Source: a virus. Taken from it: a stretch of 28,498 nt of DNA. Where the stretch lies: IMG/VR virus record IMGVR_UViG_3300046721_000068, positions 1-28,498 of that record; one strand, 5' to 3'. The first letter of the stretch is position 1, and every line of letters begins with the position of its first letter. A program made the position numbers and the translations under genes. The notes below the pieces were generated by a model that searched no databases, was not told the origin of the DNA, and saw only the letters and a list, made by a program, of their open reading frames with translations. This document shows, piece by piece, positions 12,222 to 18,996 of this stretch.

Positions 12222-12854
12222 TCAGTGCGCCAGCTTCGAGGCGATCTCGCGCGCCGCCTGGACCGCGACGTCCTCGGCGGTCGCTTCGGGCGCGGCTACC
12301 CACGCGATATAGATGATGCCGACGAAGGCGTCCGGTCCCGGCGGGATCGGGACGGCGCAGCCTCTCTTAAAGCCGCGATCGGCAAGCCGGGCGACGACCG
12401 GCGAGTGCGTCGTCGGCGATATGTCGGCGCAGGCCGGACGACCGCCGAGGACGTCGACCAACACCTTTATATCCGAGCGGGCCGTAATAACCGGGAGGCG
12501 CCGCGGCTCCGGGATTACCGGCCGCTGACCGTCGTGCCGGCGAGCACCGACAAAGCGCTGCACATTGGCGGAGAGGTCGATCTCCCATATCTGGATCAAG
12601 TCGGCGCCGGTCGTCTCGACCAGCTGCTCGAGCGCCGCCGGTACGTCGGCCGTCTTTAGCGCCACCGAGGACGGCGTAAGCCACGCCTCGAGGAGCTGCT
12701 CGCGCTTGTCGTAAAGCACCCAACCGACGCCGCCCACGACAAAGAGGACGACGACGGCGCCGAGCTTCCACGGGGTGTCGATATAGCCGAGGACGGTCGC
12801 GATATAACCGGCGAGGCCGGTCGGCGCCGGTTGCTTCGGCGCCGGGTCGGTCAT
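12222..12854 (-). CDS. Membrane-anchored GAF-like protein in the lysis block (210 aa)
   Basis: The start is ATG at 12854, overlapping the upstream stop (ATGA); the longer frame is a shadow. After a Pro-rich N-terminus, one membrane helix runs from about 30 to 48 (LGAVVVLFVVGGVGWVLY). The soluble part (about 65-210) has a GAF-like order: VPAALEQLVETTGADLIQIW, the strand with CADISPT, and RGFKRGCAVPIPPGPDAFVG, IIYIAWVAAPE. I recall similar helix-plus-GAF proteins in phage lysis regions, sometimes called putative holins. The fold suggests sensing a ligand or the membrane state at the inner membrane. It could be a holin, an antiholin or a lysis regulator. Confidence 0.72.
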   Translation of the reverse strand: MTDPAPKQPAPTGLAGYIATVLGYIDTPWKLGAVVVLFVVGGVGWVLYDKREQLLEAWLTPSSVALKTADVPAALEQLVETTGADLIQIWEIDLSANVQRFVGARRHDGQRPVIPEPRRLPVITARSDIKVLVDVLGGRPACADISPTTHSPVVARLADRGFKRGCAVPIPPGPDAFVGIIYIAWVAAPEATAEDVAVQAAREIASKLAH

Positions 12855-13159
12855 TTCTTCGGCGCGCTCCGCGCGGGCGGCGCGGCTTCGGCGATCTCGA
12901 TCGGCGGGACCGCCGCGATCGCCTGCTGGTGCTTGTAGCCCTGCGCGAAGCTGAGCGTGTCGTTGATTAGCCGCTGCGACAGGTTGGTATAGAACTCCTC
13001 GTCGCTTACCGCCCTTGCGCCGGGATCGCCCATCGCCATCGCGGCAAACTGGTTGCTGTAGGCGGCTTTCACATCCCCGAGCGTGGGATTCTCGATCGTG
13101 AACGAGTTGGTGTAAGTCCCGGTCGCATCGGTCCACGTCATCGTTACTTGATCGGCCAT
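12851..13159 (-). CDS. Hypothetical protein downstream of the tail fibre (102 aa)
   Basis: The ATG at 13159 shares its A with the fibre stop and has GGGGAG upstream. The protein begins MADQVTMTWTDATGTYTNSF, so beta-rich at the N-terminus, then becomes helical (DEEFYTNLSQRLINDTLSFA) and ends in an Ala/Pro/Lys tail. Its position right after the fibre suggests a fibre accessory or chaperone, which is an inference from place only. Confidence 0.68.
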   Translation of the reverse strand: MADQVTMTWTDATGTYTNSFTIENPTLGDVKAAYSNQFAAMAMGDPGARAVSDEEFYTNLSQRLINDTLSFAQGYKHQQAIAAVPPIEIAEAAPPARSAPKK

Positions 13160-15492
13160 TACGCGCTCCCCTTCATCACCATGTTTTCGAGCGTCTCGAT
13201 GCGAGCCTGTTGCAGCTGTATCTCGGCTTGTTGCTGTTGCATCGCGCGGATAATTAGCGGGGTCAATCTCCCGTAATCAAGTAGCCACGGCTCCATATTG
13301 GCACTTTCGCCACCGGCTCGAACCGCCCACGGGTAAACTTCCATAACCTCTTGAGCAATCAATCCATGCTTCCGGTCGTCATCTCCTATAAACACGAAAT
13401 CACAAACTTTTAATTTCATAAGAGCTTCGAGGCCAGTTTCGGTATTGTTGATTTCGTTCTTTAGCCGAACGTCTGACGCGGTGCCGTAGTTTACCGTGTT
13501 GGATCCGTTCCGTGTGATTGCTCCAACCGTTATGGTGTATCCGCCATCGCTAAACTGGAGCATTGTTGTCGCAGAGTCTGCGCCAGCCGGACCGCTCATA
13601 ATACACATTGGATTAGGCGGGCCTGCCCCAGTTTGACCAAATACACTCAACCTATTCGCCGGCCCAGGAAGGCCCAATCCAGTATTGCCCTGCACCATCA
13701 ATCCATTTGCCGGCGGGATATAGGTTGATGAGTAAGTCGCGCCGAGTGATAAGCCACCGTTTGAGCCAATAGTTAACGCTGAGATTAGCGGCGCCGAGGC
13801 GCCGGCCGCACCTGTGGGTGCTACATAAAAAGTATAACCGAAGGGGTTGACGCTCATCGCGCCCATAGTGCCGGCAGTCGCGTAAACCCAGCCACCGTTA
13901 TAATAACCGTTGAGGCTGAACCCTTGTGTCGACTCGATGGAAACCGCGCCGGCAACGGAGAGCAAAGAATTTGGAGAGATTGTACCGATCCCGACCCTCC
14001 CGCCACTTGAATTGAGAACAAGATTTCGAACATCAGTCCCGGGCTTGGCCGCCTGTATCCATGAATAATCAGTGTCGTGAACACCAAAGAGAAGCATGTT
14101 ATCGGTGTTGGCGCCAGTACCCGTGCTTATTTGAAAAAGGCCACCACCGGAATTAGCAAAACTCGCCGGAGTGCTCGCCCCGACGACAGTAAGTTTGTTG
14201 TTCGGCGCCGTCGTACCGATGCCGACGTAGCCGCTGTCGGCGATCCGCATCGTTTCGACGCTGGTGGCCGTCCCATTCAGTGTGGTGTTGAAAGAAAGAA
14301 AAGCTCCCTGCGCCGTATCCGTCCAATTTTGTGCGGCGAGAGCGGTAATAAGGGCTCGGTTTCCTGCGGAGTATCCGGTAGCCCCGTAACCGTTCCAGAG
14401 CAGATATCCGAGGACATCGTTGGCTTGTAAAGCCGAGGGCGCCGCCGCAGTTCCTCGCGATGCCCTCATGTGGATCGTCGGCGAGACGCCACCACCACCA
14501 TAACCGTCAACTAAAAACCGGCTTACGGTATTATCCGCGCCCGACAATTGCAGCACGGTTCCACTCGGTATCGCAGCCGGCAGCGTTGGTGCGGCGTTAG
14601 TGCTGACGACGAGCCGTGCTCCCGGCGTCGTCGTCCCGATGCCGACGTTGCCGGCGGCGGAACATAAATAGCAGTTGGCTGCGGAGCTTAAACTAAGCGG
14701 CATCCACGCGTTGCCGGCATCATTAAGAACGTTAATCCCCGGCCCAGGCATAAATTGAAGTCGCTGGTCTGGAGCAAATTTTACTTCGAGCTTCGCCCCC
14801 GGCGTCGTCGTCCCGATGCCGACGTTGCCGGCGGCGGAACAGATGTAGCAGTTAGCCGAAGCGTTAACCTGCAACGGCATCCATGTATTGCCGGCATCGT
14901 TAAGGACCGCAATCGCCGCAGCCGCCCCACCACTGGCAATCCCAACATTCTGATCTGCCGCCACCTTGACCGTCAGCTTCTGTGCCGGCGCCGTCGTCCC
15001 GATGCCGACGTTGCCGTTGTGGTCGATCCGCATCCGCTCTTGCGCGCCGAGCGTCCCATTCGCTGTCGTTGACCAATGAAAAAACGTTCCCTGCGACGTG
15101 TCCGTCCAATTCTCAGCCGCGCCCGCGTTGAAATATGCCCGCTCTCCGTAGCCGGTGGCTCCGTAGCCGCTAAACCCAAGCGAGCCGATTATCTCACCCG
15201 ACAGCACAGCCGTCCGTACCGCTGCCGTCCCGTCTGCGCGCCGAAACGATACCGCTCCGGTCTGAGCGAAACCGTCGATTTCGAGACGCGTGGGCGTCCC
15301 ATCGACGCCGCCAAGCTGAAGCACCATCCCGGTTAGCGGCGCCGGCAGCGTTGGCGCGGTGTTGGTCTTGATGACGACCGGCCCGGTGATCGTGCCGCCG
15401 CCGATCGGGAACGGCGTCGTCGACAGCGCGATGGTGCCGTCGTTGGCGACGGCGAATTGAGAGTTGTAGTTGTTCGGGCCGGAGGCGAGCAT
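13159..15492 (-). CDS. Tail fibre with C-terminal S74 intramolecular chaperone (777 aa)
   Basis: ATG at 15492 follows AGGAAGGA. The body is made of Gly/Ala/Thr-rich beta units, many ending in the sequence NVGIGTTTPGAKL or close variants, as in fibre shafts of many phages and bacterial proteins of this type. The C-terminus is a Peptidase_S74 domain: ASDVRLKNEINNTETGLEAL (Ser near residue 672 is the expected self-cleavage site), then RKHGLIAQEVMEVYPWAV, ending in a helical stretch (IRAMQQQQAEIQLQQARIET) that trimerises the fold. The chaperone helps the fibre fold and is then cut off. The shaft shows duplicated modules. This is likely the main host-range protein. Confidence 0.9.
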   Translation of the reverse strand: MLASGPNNYNSQFAVANDGTIALSTTPFPIGGGTITGPVVIKTNTAPTLPAPLTGMVLQLGGVDGTPTRLEIDGFAQTGAVSFRRADGTAAVRTAVLSGEIIGSLGFSGYGATGYGERAYFNAGAAENWTDTSQGTFFHWSTTANGTLGAQERMRIDHNGNVGIGTTAPAQKLTVKVAADQNVGIASGGAAAAIAVLNDAGNTWMPLQVNASANCYICSAAGNVGIGTTTPGAKLEVKFAPDQRLQFMPGPGINVLNDAGNAWMPLSLSSAANCYLCSAAGNVGIGTTTPGARLVVSTNAAPTLPAAIPSGTVLQLSGADNTVSRFLVDGYGGGGVSPTIHMRASRGTAAAPSALQANDVLGYLLWNGYGATGYSAGNRALITALAAQNWTDTAQGAFLSFNTTLNGTATSVETMRIADSGYVGIGTTAPNNKLTVVGASTPASFANSGGGLFQISTGTGANTDNMLLFGVHDTDYSWIQAAKPGTDVRNLVLNSSGGRVGIGTISPNSLLSVAGAVSIESTQGFSLNGYYNGGWVYATAGTMGAMSVNPFGYTFYVAPTGAAGASAPLISALTIGSNGGLSLGATYSSTYIPPANGLMVQGNTGLGLPGPANRLSVFGQTGAGPPNPMCIMSGPAGADSATTMLQFSDGGYTITVGAITRNGSNTVNYGTASDVRLKNEINNTETGLEALMKLKVCDFVFIGDDDRKHGLIAQEVMEVYPWAVRAGGESANMEPWLLDYGRLTPLIIRAMQQQQAEIQLQQARIETLENMVMKGSA
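14621..14855 (-). repeat. Near-identical direct repeats within the fibre gene
   Basis: Bases 14621-14678 and 14798-14855 are almost identical over about 58 bp, 177 bp (59 codons) apart, both encoding the piece ANCY(I/L)CSAAGNVGIGTTTPGA. The close DNA identity points to recent duplication. Larger and older protein duplications occur around them. Such repeats let shaft length change by recombination. Confidence 0.75.
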
Positions 15493-15507
15493 CGGGCTTC
15501 CTTCCTG

Positions 15508-15693
15508 TTAGTCGGCGGCAGGCGTCGGGACTAGCGTCGGCCGGCTCGGCTCCGCGGCCGGCTCCTGTGTCTCGTTGGCGATCGTCACCAATAGCTGACA
15601 ACAGCGGAGATACTCGCCGGCCTCGCGCGGTCCCGTGACCGACACGCGCTCGAGGAAGGCGAGAAGGTTCTGTGCGTCGAGTGGTTTAAGCAT
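15508..15693 (-). CDS. Small hypothetical protein between tail genes (61 aa)
   Basis: ATG at 15693 encodes MLKPLDAQNLLAFLERVSVT, continuing as two predicted helices (EAGEYLRCCQLLVTIANETQ) and a Pro-rich tail. Helical proteins of this size with a Pro-rich C-terminus are common directly before phage fibre genes. No function is known. Confidence 0.68.
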   Translation of the reverse strand: MLKPLDAQNLLAFLERVSVTGPREAGEYLRCCQLLVTIANETQEPAAEPSRPTLVPTPAAD

Positions 15694-15709
15694 GGCGGGT
15701 GCTCCGTTG

Positions 15710-16156
15710 TTAAAAGCGGCGATACCAAGTGCGGTCGGCGGCGTGGTAGCGCCAGGACATGCCGCCGCCGGCTACAAGCATAGTCGAGCCGACGACGACG
15801 TGGTCGAGCGGGTCCGGACAGGAGACCGCGATCGCGGTGATCGTCTGCGAGGTCGATATCTCGAAAATCTGCCCGTCGCTCGGCGTTGGTGGCGTCTTCA
15901 CGAAAAGCGTGGCGATCGTCCCGGCGGGCTGGATGACGATCGCGCCGACGCCGGTCCCGGCGTTTAGCGTCGCGCCGGTTACGGGACGCTGAAAGTCGAA
16001 GCTGATGACGAACGAGCCGCCGAGTAGCGAGTTCATCACCGTCATCATGTCGGAGATCATCGGCAAGAGGTGCTGCCGGTGTCCGCCATGCTGCATATCA
16101 TTCGACGTGCTACCATCGTCGGAGTAAAGATTACCATTAACAAGGACTTGGGTCAT
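15710..16156 (-). CDS. Hypothetical tail-region protein (148 aa)
   Basis: ATG at 16156 has GAGG eight bases upstream, inside the start of the opposing gene. The sequence starts MTQVLVNGNLYSDDGSTSND, then a helix with LLPMISDMMTVMNSLLGGSF, and beta-rich stretches (GAIVIQPAGTIATLFVKTPP, ITAIAVSCPDPLDHVVVGST). It ends with a Trp/Tyr-rich segment (GGGMSWRYHAADRTWYRRF), reminiscent of fibre-like or carbohydrate-contacting ends. Probably a structural protein of the tail tip, inferred from the beta content and neighbours. Confidence 0.7.
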   Translation of the reverse strand: MTQVLVNGNLYSDDGSTSNDMQHGGHRQHLLPMISDMMTVMNSLLGGSFVISFDFQRPVTGATLNAGTGVGAIVIQPAGTIATLFVKTPPTPSDGQIFEISTSQTITAIAVSCPDPLDHVVVGSTMLVAGGGMSWRYHAADRTWYRRF

Positions 16157-16169
16157 GAGGAGAGCCTCA
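16156..16169. promoter_or_regulatory. Shared inverted repeat carrying ribosome sites for both strands
   Basis: TGAGG-AGAG-CCTCA is a perfect 5-bp inverted repeat. On the + strand GAGGAG is the Shine-Dalgarno for ATG 16170. On the - strand the complement of CCTC gives GAGG, the Shine-Dalgarno for the start at 16156. The two genes therefore start back to back with only 13 bp between start codons, and leave no room for separate promoters. Confidence 0.6.
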
Positions 16170-16583
16170 ATGCGGAAAGCCGAGCGTTACGCAGCAAAGG
16201 CATTAGGCGAGCCTGTATATTTCACCGGGAAGGCGTGCCCAAAAGGACACCTTACATTTCGACACACCCACAACGGCGGCTGTGTCGAGTGCGTACGACT
16301 GGCCGGTGTCCGATACCGAGAAACCCGAAAGTTGGACCCGATCGAGAAAGCGAGGCGAGCCGCCGAACGCGCGGCGCTGAAACCTATAAACGCCAGGAAG
16401 CGGCAGGCCCGCTACGTGGCTCGACATCCAGACCGCCGCAAAGCCACTCGCGATAACTGGTATTCTCGAAACCGCCTGAAGATCAAAGAAGCCGAGCAGC
16501 GTAGGCACGCTGAACGACCACACCTCCGAAAAGAGAGACAGAGGCGCTATCATCAGAAACTTCGAGCCCGCGTCATCCGATGA
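16170..16583 (+). CDS. Zinc-binding basic protein, probable homing-endonuclease relative, inserted in reverse orientation
   Basis: The ATG at 16170 is preferred over 16155 because GAGGAG lies at the right distance. The 137-aa product has a zinc knuckle, C23 and H27 in ACPKGH, then C38 and C41 in GGCVECVR, followed by about 90 residues of very basic helix. The knuckle plus basic repeats is the N-terminal module of a family that often ends in an endonuclease VII-type HNH domain. Here no nuclease motif follows, so it is either a short member, a degraded one, or only DNA-binding. It is the only + strand gene within the - strand tail block and overlaps the end of the next tail gene by 11 bp. An inserted mobile gene is the simplest reading. 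Confidence 0.72.
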   Translation: MRKAERYAAKALGEPVYFTGKACPKGHLTFRHTHNGGCVECVRLAGVRYRETRKLDPIEKARRAAERAALKPINARKRQARYVARHPDRRKATRDNWYSRNRLKIKEAEQRRHAERPHLRKERQRRYHQKLRARVIR

Positions 16584-17436
16584 TCTCCTCGAGCTGGATC
16601 GGCACCTCGTCGATGTCGACGGCGTAGTAGCTAAACATGCCGGGGTCTTGGAACTGCGCCAGCATCGCGGTCCGGACCCAATGGACGCGCTCGTCCGGGT
16701 TTGGAACCCATATGACGGGATCGCAGATATCGCGCTGGCGCCGCATCTCGAATTGCTTCGCGAGCGCCTCGTCGTGGGGTGAGCGGAAGCTCCCCTTGAA
16801 CACGCGCGGCTTGGCCCGGTCATCGAAATACTTCGCGCCGCCGAGCGCTTCGGTGGTGACGGTCCGGTATCGGAAGCCGTACTGCGCGCCGTACGAAAAA
16901 TTATAAGCGACTTGGTACTGAGCGGCGATCTCGAGATAGCCGGCCTGGACGTAGCCGGCCGGATTGGTCGGGTCCGAGATGTCGATCCGGATGCCGGCGG
17001 CGTTGTAGTCGTAGCCGACCCACCACAGCCACAGCCACGTCGTCCCGGCGAGCTCGGCGTCGGTATATTTGCCGGTCCAGTAGTTGTCGTCCTCCCACTC
17101 GAGGGTGTCGTACGGGTAGACCTCCGGCCAGACTTCCTCGACGCCGCTATCATAGAGTAGCGTCGTCATCGCCGCTTCGAGGTAGAGACGAATCCGGATC
17201 GTCGCGAGTAGCGAAAAGTTGTGGCGCGCGAGCGCGATAAGACCGACGCGGCGCGTATTGGTCGAGGTCGCCGCAATCGCCGTGTCGATCGCCGCGAGCG
17301 AGATCGTCCGCGCGACCTTCGATAGCGGCATCCGTGTCAAGTTGTCCCGCGGATAAGCGGTCTGCCAGTTGCCGCCGCCGAGGGTGAAGTCCTCGGTGCT
17401 ACTCGGCCAGCCGAGGATGGCGGAGGTGTTAGGCAT
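16573..17436 (-). CDS. Tail protein, hub-distal (287 aa)
   Basis: ATG at 17436 begins MPNTSAILGWPSSTEDFTLG. The pattern NWQTAYPRDNL, then ARTISLAAIDTAIA, RRVGLIALARHNFSLLATIR, is one I recall from phage tail proteins that resemble a discoidin-like fold, used in tail tips to hold carbohydrates or partner proteins. It is rich in Trp and Tyr (TTWLWLWWVGYDYNAAGIRI). It lies after the hub-like protein, consistent with a place at the distal tail. It has no membrane helix or signal peptide. Function is inferred. Confidence 0.72.
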   Translation of the reverse strand: MPNTSAILGWPSSTEDFTLGGGNWQTAYPRDNLTRMPLSKVARTISLAAIDTAIAATSTNTRRVGLIALARHNFSLLATIRIRLYLEAAMTTLLYDSGVEEVWPEVYPYDTLEWEDDNYWTGKYTDAELAGTTWLWLWWVGYDYNAAGIRIDISDPTNPAGYVQAGYLEIAAQYQVAYNFSYGAQYGFRYRTVTTEALGGAKYFDDRAKPRVFKGSFRSPHDEALAKQFEMRRQRDICDPVIWVPNPDERVHWVRTAMLAQFQDPGMFSYYAVDIDEVPIQLEEIIG

Positions 17437-17439
17437 ATC

Positions 17440-18996
17440 TCAGCCCCACAGCGCCAGGATTAGGGTGTTGCGGATCGAATTATATTCCATGCCGGTGATG
17501 ACCATGTTGCGGCCGGTATCGTAGCCGAAGCGGTCGATAATCACCCGGACGGTCTGGCCGAGGTCGAGCGACTGTAGCGCTTCCGGCGTCAGCGGCGTGT
17601 CGATCTCGATAAAGTCGCGCCGGACTTTGTAGAGCGCGAGGACGCGATCGGCCTCGGCCTGCGCGTCGGCTTGGTTCGCGAGGAGCGTCGTCACCTCTTT
17701 CTGAACCGCGAGCGGGTTCGCGATCTGGACGGAAGCGTCGCTCGAGATCACGTTCCGGTCCGCGACGGCGAGATAAGTCCGGTCGGTATCGCTGACGCTT
17801 CCGGCGACGGTCGTCCCGGTCAGGACCGTGTAGTTGTGGGCATAGGAAAGCGAGACGCGCCACGTCGGGACGCCTTTGTCTTGGTCGTTCGTCGAGAGGA
17901 AGCGGCAGTCGAGGATATCGAGGTCGCCGACCTCGGCGTCGGTGCCGAGACCAAACTTCCGCAGCGTCGTCGTCGGCGAGCTGCTCGGTGACTCCATCCG
18001 TTGCATACGGAACTGGCCGATCCGGTCGAAGCCGTACCACGCGCCAACGCTCCCGAGCACTTGATCGAGCGCCGCGGAAAAATTGGTCTCGTTCTCGAGC
18101 CAGATACCGACGACTGACGAGTTGTCGGCATCGAGCGCCGCGACGTCCGACATATTGACATCGCCGGCCGGGATGCCGCCGGTCCCGGTGACGATCGCAA
18201 GCGCGACCTGGGCGGCGGTACGGCCCGCGGCCCCGGGTCCCTGGTAGATGTCCGCGCTAACGCCGCCGGTCGGGCTCGTGCGGATACGGAAGTAACCGCC
18301 GGCCGGCCAGAGCCGGTATTGACCGGGCGACGGCTGGTTCGCGTCCATGTCTGCTTGATCGGTGTAGTTGGCGCCGCGGGAGAGTAGGGCGCCGGCATCG
18401 CGGACGGCGAGGACGTCTTGCACGGGACCGTCATTCACGATGAACTCGAGCCGGGCCGTATTCACGCAGACCACGGTAGCGTTGCCGACTTGCCCGTAGG
18501 CTTTCGACTTCGGCTTGCCCTTCAGATTGTCGGCGCCCTCGAGCCCGTCCGGGAGGACGTTGTCTCCGGCGAACTTGTCGGGCTGTAGGTTCTGCTGAAG
18601 GTCTTGGAGCCGGTCCTTTAGCCGGATGCGGACCGTCTCGAAGTCGAACAGCGCCTGTTCGACACGTCCGACAATAAACGGGACGAAGCTCGAATAGGGG
18701 TCTTGATCGTCGCCGAGTAGGATCGAACACGCCTGTCCGGCGAGGCCGAAGTCCCGGAGATTGTCGAGCTCGCCGTCCGGGTTCGCGATCGTCAAGTCGC
18801 CCTGACTGACGGCGCCAGCGCCGCCCGTCGTGTTCTTGCCGAAGATATCGCGGCGGAAGGTCGGGAGGTCTTTAAGCCGGTTGTCGTACGGTCCCGGCGC
18901 GGTCGGGTGAAGGTAGGGCTGCGAGCTAAAGCGGAGCGTCGTCACTGCCGCGGCGCCGGTATCATAAGCCGCGATCTCGACGAGGTAGGTTAGCAT
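17440..18996 (-). CDS. Baseplate hub-like tail protein (518 aa)
   Basis: The ATG at 18996 shares a base with the tape-measure stop. The first part (TLRFSSQPYLHPTAPGPYDN, then FRRDIFG...GDLTIANPDGELDNL) and VRIRLKDRLQDLQ are typical of tail proteins that follow the tape measure and form the hub. A middle part has AYGQVGNATVVCVNTARLEF, and the C-terminal third has ADAQAEADRVLALYKVRRDF, IEIDTPLTPEALQSLDLGQT and VRVIIDRFGY, the pattern of the T4 gp27-like hub barrel (path, linker, late strand). It probably closes the tube end below the tape measure. Confidence 0.8.
   Translation of the reverse strand: MLTYLVEIAAYDTGAAAVTTLRFSSQPYLHPTAPGPYDNRLKDLPTFRRDIFGKNTTGGAGAVSQGDLTIANPDGELDNLRDFGLAGQACSILLGDDQDPYSSFVPFIVGRVEQALFDFETVRIRLKDRLQDLQQNLQPDKFAGDNVLPDGLEGADNLKGKPKSKAYGQVGNATVVCVNTARLEFIVNDGPVQDVLAVRDAGALLSRGANYTDQADMDANQPSPGQYRLWPAGGYFRIRTSPTGGVSADIYQGPGAAGRTAAQVALAIVTGTGGIPAGDVNMSDVAALDADNSSVVGIWLENETNFSAALDQVLGSVGAWYGFDRIGQFRMQRMESPSSSPTTTLRKFGLGTDAEVGDLDILDCRFLSTNDQDKGVPTWRVSLSYAHNYTVLTGTTVAGSVSDTDRTYLAVADRNVISSDASVQIANPLAVQKEVTTLLANQADAQAEADRVLALYKVRRDFIEIDTPLTPEALQSLDLGQTVRVIIDRFGYDTGRNMVITGMEYNSIRNTLILALWG

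Noticed and set aside
17480-18434. Arg-rich - strand frames overlapping the hub-like gene (17480-18040, 17820-18434)
   Set aside because: Same strand, other frame, Arg/Pro/Ser-rich shadows of the 518-aa gene.
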